From an uncultured Oscillospiraceae bacterium (lineage in GTDB: Bacteria; Bacillota; Clostridia; Oscillospirales; Acutalibacteraceae): DNA of 64,000 nucleotides. A program made the position numbers and the translations under genes. Positions 56,765 through 64,000 of this stretch are shown here, in pieces. The stretch is from the NCBI GenBank assembly GCA_900547105.1, contig URFL01000002.1:1-64000 (forward strand), given 5' to 3'. The notes below the pieces were generated by a model. The model made no database searches and had not been told where the DNA came from. It was given only the letters and a program-made list of their open reading frames with translations. The first letter of the stretch is position 1. Every line of letters begins with the position of its first letter.

Positions 56765-57835
56765 TTATTCGACCTCGACCACCCAGCCGAAGGTATCCGG
56801 CAGGCGACCGGTCTGAATACCGGTCAGGTTGTCGTACAGCTTGTGCGCCACCGGACCGATCTCGCCGTTGTTGATGATGATGTGGTTATCGTCCACCTTC
56901 AGCTCGCCGATCGGCGAAATAACCGCGGCGGTACCGGTACCGAACGCTTCCTCCAAACGGCCGTCCGCAGCCGCCTGCTCCACTTCCGCCAGCGGCAGCA
57001 CCCGCTCGGTAACGGTGTAGCCCCACGATTTCAGCAGCTCGATGCAGGACATACGGGTGATACCGCCCAAAATGCTGCCTTTCAGCGCCGGGGTCACGAT
57101 CTCGCCGTCAATTTTGAAGAACACGTTCATGGTGCCGACTTCTTCGATATTTTTGCGCTCCACGCCGTCCAGCCACAGCACCTGGGTGTAGCCCTGCGCC
57201 GCCGCTTCGTCCTGCGCTTTCAGCGAGGCCGCGTAGTTACCGCCGGTTTTGGCAAAGCCCATGCCGCCCTTAACGGCGCGGACATAGTTGCGCTCAACAT
57301 AAATCTTCACCGGATCAATGCCTTCGGGATAGTACGGACCCACCGGCGACAGGATCACGATAAACAGCAGATGCTCCGCCGGATGCACGCCCACATGCGG
57401 GTCCACCGCAATGATGAAGGGGCGGATGTACAACGCGTTGCCGTCGCCGTCCGGAATCCAGTCTTTATCGATCGAAACCAGCTTTTTGATAGCTTCCACA
57501 CAAAACGCTTCGTCGATCGCGGGAATGCACAACCGCTCGTTGGACAAATTCATGCGCGCCATGTTTTTGTCCGGGCGGAACAGCACCACTTTTTTGTCGG
57601 GAGTGTGATAGGCTTTCATGCCCTCGAACACTTCCTGCCCATAGTGCAGGCACATCGCCGCAGGCGACAGCTCCAGCGGGCCATAGGGGACGATGCGGGC
57701 ATCGTGCCAGCCCTGCCCCTTATCATAATTCATCAGGAACATGTGGTCGGTAAAAATGTTACCAAAGCCCAGCTTGCTGCTATCCGCCGGCTTGGTTTTC
57801 GGAGTTTTGGTCAACTCAACGCGAATTTCCTGCAT
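56765..57835 (-). CDS. ilvE: Branched-chain amino acid aminotransferase
   Basis: A 356-residue PLP enzyme transferring the amino group in the last step of leucine, isoleucine and valine synthesis and the first of their breakdown. Class IV signatures: LHYGQEVFEGMKAYHTPD, RPDKNMARMNLSNERL, GGNYAASLKAQ (with the PLP lysine), EEVGTMNVFF and EAFGTGTAAVISPIG. The sequence pattern and length match the longer form also found in eukaryotes and many Firmicutes. ATG 57835 is preferred over a GTG nine bases upstream because AGGGAAG is then well spaced. It has its own promoter, which lies beside the end of the MATE gene. Confidence 0.95.
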   Translation of the reverse strand: MQEIRVELTKTPKTKPADSSKLGFGNIFTDHMFLMNYDKGQGWHDARIVPYGPLELSPAAMCLHYGQEVFEGMKAYHTPDKKVVLFRPDKNMARMNLSNERLCIPAIDEAFCVEAIKKLVSIDKDWIPDGDGNALYIRPFIIAVDPHVGVHPAEHLLFIVILSPVGPYYPEGIDPVKIYVERNYVRAVKGGMGFAKTGGNYAASLKAQDEAAAQGYTQVLWLDGVERKNIEEVGTMNVFFKIDGEIVTPALKGSILGGITRMSCIELLKSWGYTVTERVLPLAEVEQAAADGRLEEAFGTGTAAVISPIGELKVDDNHIIINNGEIGPVAHKLYDNLTGIQTGRLPDTFGWVVEVE

Positions 57836-57868
57836 AATATGCACTTCCCTGTTTCAGAATATGCTACC

Positions 57869-57897
57869 ATTATAGACCTGTACGCCGCCAATTTCAA
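57869..57897 (-). promoter_or_regulatory. Promoter of ilvE
   Basis: Minus strand: TTGAAA (complement of 57892-57897), 17-base spacer, TATAAT (complement of 57869-57874). The leader would be under 30 nt, with no room for a T-box. Confidence 0.82.
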
Positions 57898-57906
57898 GGG
57901 GGTTCT

Positions 57907-59307
57907 TCAACTTTCCTGCAAGCCTTTGATGCGCGCCCTGCGCCACACGCCGGTCATCAGATAACCAATCGAGATCAAAAGTCCCACTGTGGTAGCGGCG
58001 GGAGCGGCATAGCCCACGCCGCTCAGCCCCATGCCCAGCACCTTGCCCATGATATACGCCGCCGGAATCCGCACCAGCAGCGAGCTGATGCAGCCGTTGG
58101 TCAGGGTGAACAGCGTATGCCCCACCCCGATCGCCAGACCGTTGATGCAGAACAGCACGCTGGTCAGCAGATAATCCCAGCTGATACACCGCAGATACAC
58201 CGCGCTGTCGTGGATACACTGGGTGCGCAGCGCCGCGGTCATCACCCCATCCTCGGTGTTGCCGAGGAACACCTCCACGATCGCCTCCGGAAACAGCTGC
58301 ACCACCACAAACACGATCAGCGACAGCGCAAACGAGATGCCGATGGCGGTGAACATGGTGCGCTGGGCGCGTTCCGGCTTGCCCGCACCGACATTTTGCC
58401 CCGCCATGGAGGACACCGACGCCTGCATCGCCATCGACGGCAAAATTGCAATGCTGTTCACCTTGCCCGCAATAGACAGCGCGTTGGAGCCGATCAGCCC
58501 CGCAATGCCGTTGGCGATGCTGGTTAGGAACATAAAGGACAGCGACACCAGCGTGCCTTGCAGCGAAGCGGGCAAGCCAATGCCCAGCAGCTGCTTCACC
58601 AGATCCTTATGCATCTTAAAGCTCTTCCATTTGAAATCAAACACAAAGCTGGATCGCCGCAAAAAGATCACCGACACGATAAAGCTGATCGCCTGCGCGG
58701 TGATGGTGGCGATCGCAGCGCCCGCGGCACCCATATTCAGCGGCGGCGCCACCAGCACAATGTCCAGCACCACATTGATAATCGCCGCGATCAGCACAAA
58801 AATCAGCGGGTGGCGGGAATCGCCCATACCACGCAGCACCGCACTGACACCGTTGTAGCCGAACACAAAAATGGTGCCCGCCATACAGATGTTGAGATAC
58901 CGCTCGGCTTCGGCATAGGATTCCGCCGGTGTGGACAATGCGTTCAGCACCGGCTTGCACAACAGCAGCATCACCACCGTCATCACCACGCCCGCGATCG
59001 CATACAGGCTGAACATGGTGCCGATGGTGCGCTTGACCTGCTCCTGCCGTCCCGCGCCGATAAACTGGGCGATCATCACGGTGCCGCCCACCGCCAGACC
59101 GCTGATGAGGTTGATGACCAAAATGGTGATCTGGCCGCCGATACCGACCGCCGAGGTACCCACCATACCGCAAAACTGACCCACGATCAGCATATCCGCC
59201 ATGTTATACAACGCCTGCAGCAGATTGGATGCCAAAAACGGCAGCGAAAACAGCACCAGCTGCTTGGCAACGCTGCCCTTTGTCAAATCCTTTTGAAATT
59301 GGCTCAC
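57907..59307 (-). CDS. MATE family efflux transporter
   Basis: A 466-residue membrane transporter with about 12 hydrophobic helices of the MATE (NorM/DinF-like) family, exporting cationic drugs or metabolites with Na+ or H+. Family features are LVLFSLPFLASNLLQALYNM, ADMLIVGQFCGMVGTSAVGI and, in the second half, GIGLPASLQGTLVSLSFMF and AGKVNSIAILPSMAMQAS. The start is GTG 59307 with GGGAGG nine bases upstream. An ATG 63 bases further upstream is in frame but lies inside an attenuator-like hairpin region. The substrate is not predictable. Transcription begins at a good promoter (59395-59422). Confidence 0.92.
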   Translation of the reverse strand: MSQFQKDLTKGSVAKQLVLFSLPFLASNLLQALYNMADMLIVGQFCGMVGTSAVGIGGQITILVINLISGLAVGGTVMIAQFIGAGRQEQVKRTIGTMFSLYAIAGVVMTVVMLLLCKPVLNALSTPAESYAEAERYLNICMAGTIFVFGYNGVSAVLRGMGDSRHPLIFVLIAAIINVVLDIVLVAPPLNMGAAGAAIATITAQAISFIVSVIFLRRSSFVFDFKWKSFKMHKDLVKQLLGIGLPASLQGTLVSLSFMFLTSIANGIAGLIGSNALSIAGKVNSIAILPSMAMQASVSSMAGQNVGAGKPERAQRTMFTAIGISFALSLIVFVVVQLFPEAIVEVFLGNTEDGVMTAALRTQCIHDSAVYLRCISWDYLLTSVLFCINGLAIGVGHTLFTLTNGCISSLLVRIPAAYIMGKVLGMGLSGVGYAAPAATTVGLLISIGYLMTGVWRRARIKGLQES

Positions 59308-59340
59308 GAAGGTTCCTCCCTTTCTCGTTCCCTTTTCCCG

Positions 59341-59368
59341 AAAAAAAGGAGCGGTGCCAAAGCACCGC
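59341..59368 (-). terminator. Attenuator-like hairpin in the MATE leader
   Basis: On the minus strand a perfect 7-bp stem GCGGTGC/GCACCGC (59362-59368 with 59351-59357, TTTG loop) is followed by TCC and seven T. It lies between the promoter and the GTG start of the MATE gene, so it should stop most transcripts unless relieved. Confidence 0.65.
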
Positions 59369-59394
59369 ATCTTTCTCTTATATTTATGTATATA

Positions 59395-59422
59395 AGGATA
59401 CCATGTTTTGCTGCTTTGTCAA
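59395..59422 (-). promoter_or_regulatory. Promoter of the MATE gene
   Basis: Minus strand: TTGACA (complement of 59417-59422), 16-base spacer, TATCCT (complement of 59395-59400). Confidence 0.65.
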
Positions 59423-59451
59423 CCCCGAACCCCGCCTCTTGCAAAAAACGG

Positions 59452-59479
59452 TTGCAATTTTGTCCAAATCGGTTACAAT
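59452..59479 (+). promoter_or_regulatory. Promoter of metG-tatD
   Basis: TTGCAA (59452-59457), 16-base spacer, TACAAT (59474-59479), about 30 bases before the GAGGAGG of metG. Confidence 0.72.
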
Positions 59480-59516
59480 AGAGGATATATATGACTATCA
59501 ACGAGGAGGATTCGGC

Positions 59517-61460
59517 ATGGAAAAAGAAAAGTTTTATCTGACCACCGCCATTGCGTACACATCCCGCAAGCCGCACATTGGCAACACCTACGATGTGGTG
59601 CTGGCCGATATGATCGCGCGGTACAAACGCATGATGGGGTTTGATGTATATTTTTTGACCGGATCGGATGAACACGGACAAAAGATCGAAGAGATCGCCA
59701 AAGAGCAGGGCATCAGCCCCAAAGAGTATGTGGATCAGATCTCGACCCAGATCAAAGAAGTATGGGATTGCCTGAATGTGACCTACGACCGCTTTATCCG
59801 CACCACCGACGCTGACCACGAGGCGGCGGTGCAGGCAATTTTCAAAAAGCTGTACGATCAGGGCGATATTTACAAGGGCGAATACAGCGGCAAGTACTGC
59901 GTGCCGTGCGAATCGTTCTTCACCACCTCGCAGCTGAAGGACGGCAAATGCCCCGACTGCGGCCGCGATGTGGTGGACGCCAAGGAGGAAGCATATTTCC
60001 TGCGGCTGAGCAAATATCAGGATCGGCTGATGAAGTATTATGAGGAGAACCCGAACTTCTTCCTGCCGGATTCCCGCCGTCACGAGATGATCAACAACTT
60101 CTTGAAACCCGGACTGTCGGATCTGTGCGTGTCCCGCACCTCCTTCAAATGGGGGATTCCGGTCACCTTTGATGACAAGCATGTGATCTATGTATGGATC
60201 GACGCGTTGTCCAACTACATCACCGGCATCGGGTATCATCCCGACGGGTCGTCGGACAAATACAAGCACTACTGGCCGGCGGATCTGCATGTGATCGGTA
60301 AGGACATTGTGCGGTTCCACAGCATTTACTGGCCCATCATGCTGATGGCGCTGGGCGAGCCGCTGCCCAAGCAGATCCTTGGTCACCCGTGGCTGCTGTC
60401 CGGTGAGGACAAGATGAGCAAATCGCGCGGCAATGTGCTGTATGCGGACGATCTGGTCAAACGGTTCGGCACCGATGCGGTGCGGTACTATCTGCTGTCC
60501 CAGATGCCGTTTGCGCAGGATGGCACCATCACTCACGAGAGCTTTATCACCACCTACAACGCCGACCTCGCCAACACGCTGGGCAATCTGGTCAACCGCA
60601 CGGTGGCGATGGCGGGCAAATATTTTGACGGCAAGGTTTCCCGCCCGACCGGCGACACCGACCCGGTGGACGCGGAGCTGTTGCAGGTGGTCGCCGACAC
60701 GCTGGCGCAATATCCAGTGCTGATGGACGGCTATCGCAACGCGGACGCGCTGGCGATGATTATGAATCTCGCCAAACGCTGCAACAAATACATTGACGAA
60801 ACCGCACCGTGGGTGCTGGCAAAGGACGAAGCGACCAAACCGCGGCTGGAAGCGGTGCTGTACCATCTGTTGGACAGCATCCGGCTGCTGAGCATTCTGC
60901 TGACGCCTTTCCTGCCCGAAACGGCAGAAAAAATACAGCAGCAACTGCAGATCGGTGCCGAGCTGACCGATGCGGATGCGCTGGCTGCCGACAAGGCGGA
61001 CACCTATGCGGTGGGCACGCCGGTGCCGCTGTTTGCGCGCATTGATACGGAAAAAGCACTGGCGGAGATCGCCGCCGAGCAGCAGGCGCTTCAGGCGGAG
61101 GCCGCCAAAGCGGCGCCGGAAAACGTGGCGTTTTTGTCCGAGATCACGATCGACGATTTTGCCAAAATTGATCTGCAGGTGGCGAAGATCACCGCGTGCG
61201 AAAAGGTGAAAAAATCCAAAAAGCTGCTGAAGCTGACGCTGGATGACGGCAGCGGCACCCCGCGCACCGTCTGCTCCGGCATTGCGCTGTGGTACACGCC
61301 GGACGATCTGATTGGCAAGCAGATCGTGGTGGTGGCAAACCTGAAGCCCGCCAAGCTGTGCGGGGTGGAAAGCCAGGGCATGATTCTCGCGGCGGACGAC
61401 GGCGATGCCGCCAAAGTGCTGTTTGTGGACGGCGTGGCGCCCGGCAGCCGGGTGCACTGA
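59517..61460 (+). CDS. metG: Methionyl-tRNA synthetase
   Basis: A 647-residue class I synthetase charging tRNA-Met. The catalytic core has KPHIGNTY (HIGH motif), DVYFLTGSDEHGQK, a zinc knuckle CVPCESFF with CPDCGRDV, and KMSKS within GEDKMSKSRGNVLY. The C-terminal 110 residues are the tRNA-binding OB-fold (DFAKIDLQVAKITACEKV to VESQGMILAADDGD) that allows dimer formation. ATG 59517 follows GAGGAGGA. tatD starts one base after its stop codon, so they form one operon. Confidence 0.96.
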   Translation: MEKEKFYLTTAIAYTSRKPHIGNTYDVVLADMIARYKRMMGFDVYFLTGSDEHGQKIEEIAKEQGISPKEYVDQISTQIKEVWDCLNVTYDRFIRTTDADHEAAVQAIFKKLYDQGDIYKGEYSGKYCVPCESFFTTSQLKDGKCPDCGRDVVDAKEEAYFLRLSKYQDRLMKYYEENPNFFLPDSRRHEMINNFLKPGLSDLCVSRTSFKWGIPVTFDDKHVIYVWIDALSNYITGIGYHPDGSSDKYKHYWPADLHVIGKDIVRFHSIYWPIMLMALGEPLPKQILGHPWLLSGEDKMSKSRGNVLYADDLVKRFGTDAVRYYLLSQMPFAQDGTITHESFITTYNADLANTLGNLVNRTVAMAGKYFDGKVSRPTGDTDPVDAELLQVVADTLAQYPVLMDGYRNADALAMIMNLAKRCNKYIDETAPWVLAKDEATKPRLEAVLYHLLDSIRLLSILLTPFLPETAEKIQQQLQIGAELTDADALAADKADTYAVGTPVPLFARIDTEKALAEIAAEQQALQAEAAKAAPENVAFLSEITIDDFAKIDLQVAKITACEKVKKSKKLLKLTLDDGSGTPRTVCSGIALWYTPDDLIGKQIVVVANLKPAKLCGVESQGMILAADDGDAAKVLFVDGVAPGSRVH

Positions 61461-61461
61461 C

Positions 61462-62229
61462 ATGGCGATGATTTTCGATTCCCACGCGCATTACGACGAT
61501 TCCGCGTTTGACGAAGATCGGGACGCGTTGCTGCGCTCTTTCCCCGCCCGTGGGGTGGAGGGTGTCATCAACTGTGCGGTGAACGCCGCCAGCGCGCGGC
61601 AAAGTATGCAGCTGGCGGAAACCTATCCGCATGTGTGGTGCGCGGTGGGCATCCATCCGGAGGAGGCGGCATCCGCCACGCCGGAGGAGCTGGAGGCGTG
61701 TCTGGCGCTGGCGGCGCACCCCAAAGCGGTCGCCATCGGCGAGATCGGGCTGGATTATCATTACGAGGACGCGTGCCCGCGCGACCGCCAGCAATACTGG
61801 TTCGAGCAGCAGCTGGACGCGGCGGTGCGGCTGGATCTGCCGGTGATCGTACACGACCGCGAGGCGCACGAGGACACGCTGAACCGGCTGACGAAATTCC
61901 GCCCGCGCGGCGTGGTGCACTGCTTTTCCGGCAGTGTGGAGATGGCACGGCAGGTGATCCGATTGGGATTGTACATCGGCATCGGCGGCGTGGTCACCTT
62001 CAAAAACGCCCGCAAGCTGGTGGAGGTGGCGGCAGAGATCCCTCTGGATCGGCTGCTGCTGGAAACCGATGCGCCGTACATGGCACCGGTGCCGCATCGC
62101 GGCAAGCGGTGCGATTCCACCTTGATCGCGGATACCGCCCGCGTGATCGCAGACATTCGCGATATCCCGGTGGAGCAGCTGCTGGCGCAAAATCGGCAAA
62201 ACATCACCGACCTGTTCGGGATCGCATAA
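61462..62229 (+). CDS. tatD: TatD family metal-dependent hydrolase
   Basis: A 255-residue TIM-barrel hydrolase, probably a DNase acting on single-stranded or damaged DNA. Metal ligands and motifs: FDSHAHYDD, AIGEIGLDYHY, LPVIVHDREAHEDT, VVHCFSGSVEMAR and LLLETDAPYMAP. The ATG at 61462 has no clear ribosome-binding site and lies next to the metG stop codon, so translation is probably coupled. The metG-tatD order is typical of Firmicutes. Confidence 0.94.
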   Translation: MAMIFDSHAHYDDSAFDEDRDALLRSFPARGVEGVINCAVNAASARQSMQLAETYPHVWCAVGIHPEEAASATPEELEACLALAAHPKAVAIGEIGLDYHYEDACPRDRQQYWFEQQLDAAVRLDLPVIVHDREAHEDTLNRLTKFRPRGVVHCFSGSVEMARQVIRLGLYIGIGGVVTFKNARKLVEVAAEIPLDRLLLETDAPYMAPVPHRGKRCDSTLIADTARVIADIRDIPVEQLLAQNRQNITDLFGIA

Positions 62230-62236
62230 AAAGGAC

Positions 62237-62279
62237 GCAAAAAAGCCTTCGGAGGAACATCCCTCCGAAGGCTTTTGTT
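62237..62279. terminator. Terminator between tatD and the HAD gene
   Basis: Perfect 15-bp stem AAAAGCCTTCGGAGG (62241-62255 with 62262-62276), six-base loop, with A and T runs on both sides so it serves both convergent transcripts. Confidence 0.92.
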
Positions 62280-62289
62280 ATGTTTTGGT

Positions 62290-62946
62290 TTATTCCGCCA
62301 GCAGAACCGCTTGCAGCTGTTCCACACTGGAGGCGATCGCGATGGCTCCCGCCTGTTCCAGCTCGGCGCGGCTGCCGTAGCCATACAGCACCCCCACCGT
62401 GGACAAGCCCGCTTCGCGCGCACCCAGCACATCGTATTCCCGATCTCCCACCATCACCGCGCGGGACGCATCGGCAACGCCGGCGCTTTCCAGCGCGTAG
62501 GCGACCACATCCGCCTTGCGAGTGCGGGTTTCGTCCATATTTGCACCGGCAATATAGGTGAAATACGACGCCAGCGAAAAATGCTCCAGAATCCGGCGGG
62601 CAAACACCTCCGGCTTGGAGGTCGCCAGCACCAGCCGTTTTCCGGCGGCGGTCAGCGCCGCCAGCATTTCCGGCACGCCGGGATACACCGTGTTTTCAAA
62701 CAGACCGGTCGTTTCAAAATATTCCCGAAACCAACCGACCGCCTGTGCTGCCTGTTCGTCTGAAAAGCCGTAGTACCGCCGGAACGAATCCAACAGCGGC
62801 GGTCCGATAAACGGATACAGGGTGGTGCGATCGGTCACCTCGATGCCGAAATGGCGCAGCGCGTGCGCCACCGAGCGGGTGATTCCCTCGCCCGGATCGG
62901 TCAGGGTGCCGTCCAAATCGAACAAAATATATGCGTACCCCGCCAT
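62290..62946 (-). CDS. HAD-family phosphatase (phosphoglycolate phosphatase-like)
   Basis: A 218-residue haloacid dehalogenase-type phosphatase. Motif I is YILFDLDGTLTDPGEG with both catalytic aspartates. The cap domain lies about 15-80. Motif II is LVLATSKPEV, the motif III lysine is in TRKADVVAYAL, and motif IV is VMVGDREYDVLGA. Most similar in layout to Gph/PpaX enzymes; the substrate is uncertain. ATG 62946 follows AAGGAGG. It lies 10 bases after the ftsK/spoIIIE gene, so it is co-transcribed with it. Confidence 0.9.
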   Translation of the reverse strand: MAGYAYILFDLDGTLTDPGEGITRSVAHALRHFGIEVTDRTTLYPFIGPPLLDSFRRYYGFSDEQAAQAVGWFREYFETTGLFENTVYPGVPEMLAALTAAGKRLVLATSKPEVFARRILEHFSLASYFTYIAGANMDETRTRKADVVAYALESAGVADASRAVMVGDREYDVLGAREAGLSTVGVLYGYGSRAELEQAGAIAIASSVEQLQAVLLAE

Positions 62947-62956
62947 CGTGTCCTCC

Positions 62957-64000
62957 TTACAGCTCGTCCTCGACCGGCGGATTATCCTCCCGGTTCAGGC
63001 TCATTTCCAGCCATTGCTGGCGGGTGAGCAGCACCTCACGCGGCTTGCTGCCCATGGCGGGACCGACGATCCCCTTTTGCTCCATCATATCCATGATGCG
63101 ACCGGCACGGGCGTAGCCCAACCGCAGCTTGCGCTGCAGCATCGATGTGGAGATACTGCCGCTTTCCACCGCCACTTGAATGGCTTGGGGCAGCATATCG
63201 TCCTCCGGTTCGTCGTCGCCGCCCGCCGCAGCCACCTTGGTCGCCTGTTTGCCGGCAGCCTCCGCCTGGCGGTTGATCTCCTGGATAATGCCCTCATCGT
63301 ATTCCTGCTCTTCGCCGTCGGATTTGAGATATTGCACCACCGCGGCGACTTCGCTTTCATCCACATAGCAGCCCTGGATACGCATCGGTTTGGAAATGCC
63401 GACCGGCGCAAACAGCATATCGCCCTTGCCCAGCAGCTTTTCAGCACCGCCGGTATCCAAAATGGTGCGCGAATCCACCGCCGACGCCACCGTCAGCGCC
63501 AATCGCGAGGGAATGTTCGCCTTGATAAGGCCGGTGATAACATCCACCGAGGGGCGCTGGGTCGCGATAACCAGATGCATACCGGCGGCACGCGCCATCT
63601 GCGCCAACCGCACGATCGCGTCCTCCACCTCGTTGGCGGCGCTCATCATCAGGTCGGACAGCTCGTCGATCACGATCAAAATCAGCGGCAGCGGATGCAT
63701 GGTTTCGTTCTGCCGCGCCAGGGCGTTGTACGATTTGATGTCGCGCACATTGTTTTCGGCGAACATCTGGTAGCGTTTCAGCATTTCGGTGACCGCCCAC
63801 CCCAGCGCACCCGCCGCTTTGCGCGGATCGGTCACGACCGGTACCAGCAGATGCGGAATCCCGTTGTAAATGCCGAATTCCACCTGTTTTGGGTCGATCA
63901 GCAGCATCCGCACCTCATCCGGCGAGGATTTGTACAGCACACTTTGGATCATCGAGTTGGTACACACCGATTTACCCGAACCGGTGGTACCCGCGATCAG
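62957..64000 (-). CDS. FtsK/SpoIIIE DNA translocase, C-terminal part
   Basis: The gene enters from the right edge; 347 residues of its C-terminal part are in the window and the frame is open to base 64000. The first visible residues contain the Walker A motif LIAGTTGSGKSV. LLIDPKQVEFGIYNGIPHL, Walker B LILIVIDELSDLMM and VIATQRPSVDVITGLIKANI follow. The C-terminal winged-helix gamma domain (YARAGRIMDMMEQKGIVGP), which reads the KOPS/SRS DNA signals, is intact. The protein pumps DNA through the septum at division or sporulation. The N-terminal membrane part is outside the window, so FtsK and SpoIIIE cannot be told apart. Confidence 0.95.
   Translation of the reverse strand: MIAGTTGSGKSVCTNSMIQSVLYKSSPDEVRMLLIDPKQVEFGIYNGIPHLLVPVVTDPRKAAGALGWAVTEMLKRYQMFAENNVRDIKSYNALARQNETMHPLPLILIVIDELSDLMMSAANEVEDAIVRLAQMARAAGMHLVIATQRPSVDVITGLIKANIPSRLALTVASAVDSRTILDTGGAEKLLGKGDMLFAPVGISKPMRIQGCYVDESEVAAVVQYLKSDGEEQEYDEGIIQEINRQAEAAGKQATKVAAAGGDDEPEDDMLPQAIQVAVESGSISTSMLQRKLRLGYARAGRIMDMMEQKGIVGPAMGSKPREVLLTRQQWLEMSLNREDNPPVEDEL

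Noticed and set aside
57836..57868. Possible T-box or leader peptide attenuator before ilvE
   Set aside because: The promoter leaves fewer than 30 nt before the start codon.
59304..61463. Open frame of about 719 codons on the minus strand opposite metG
   Set aside because: The plus-strand metG is unmistakable. The antisense product has no recognisable features.

Overview
The window looks like a chromosomal segment of a moderately GC-rich, Gram-positive anaerobe of the Clostridia, probably an Oscillospiraceae/Ruminococcaceae-type gut bacterium. This is an inference. It rests on the many wall-synthesis and wall-hydrolysis genes without any outer-membrane gene, a WalR-type box, LuxS, a SAM-I riboswitch in front of metK, a pyruvate kinase with the extra C-terminal PEP-utiliser domain, an Fe-S aldo/keto reductase, and a dockerin module on a secreted fucosidase. 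Most genes are housekeeping genes in short operons bounded by clear hairpin terminators. About 40 genes lie on the minus strand.

Left part (1-5900). This accessory region reads visibly less GC-rich than the rest. It has a small unknown gene, two divergently transcribed membrane diguanylate cyclases, and a complete-looking retron. The retron has a promoter, a roughly 203-nt msr-msd RNA closed by a perfect 17-bp a1/a2 pair, and a reverse transcriptase with the retron NAxxH and VTG signatures. No separate effector gene is visible. Downstream lie two identical 150-bp direct repeats, the second running into the terminator of a tRNA-Lys / tRNA-Glu / 5S rRNA / tRNA-Asn operon on the minus strand.

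Centre (5900-31700). A 1656-residue secreted GH95 alpha-L-fucosidase with an internal dockerin is followed by an Fe-S aldo/keto reductase, a monoglyceride-lipase-like hydrolase and DAHP synthase. Next come an alpha/beta hydrolase-murF-ddl operon and a proS-cyclophilin-YkgJ-like-cyclophilin lipoprotein operon. A 53-residue small protein, a sugar-phosphate transferase and an Mrp/Nbp35 Fe-S carrier follow. Then come rsmD-coaD-coiled-coil, metK-proC under a SAM-I riboswitch, a VanY-type carboxypeptidase and pyruvate kinase.

Right part (31700-64000). Genes here are a DUF1846 protein, TspO, a membrane-anchored putative alpha/alpha-toroid protein, a nucleoside phosphorylase and an EF-G-like GTPase. 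Then comes rlmB with a degenerate P-type-ATPase-like protein, followed by a block of dispersed repeats (42500-43260). After the repeats are a GHL10 lipoprotein with a GHL/amidase_3 enzyme, a DUF1294 protein, and recD2-comF. A LUD protein, an M23/G5/LysM peptidase, rluA-phospholipase-luxS, ilvE, a MATE pump with an attenuator-like leader, metG-tatD, a HAD phosphatase and the C-terminal part of ftsK/spoIIIE complete the window.

Themes that connect genes: wall-precursor synthesis and turnover (murF, ddl, VanY, amidase, M23); the activated methyl cycle (metK, luxS, metG); translation and RNA modification (proS, metG, rsmD, rlmB, rluA, EF-G-like, tRNAs, 5S). The most unusual locus is the stand-alone retron beside the tRNA/5S operon with its perfect long repeats.
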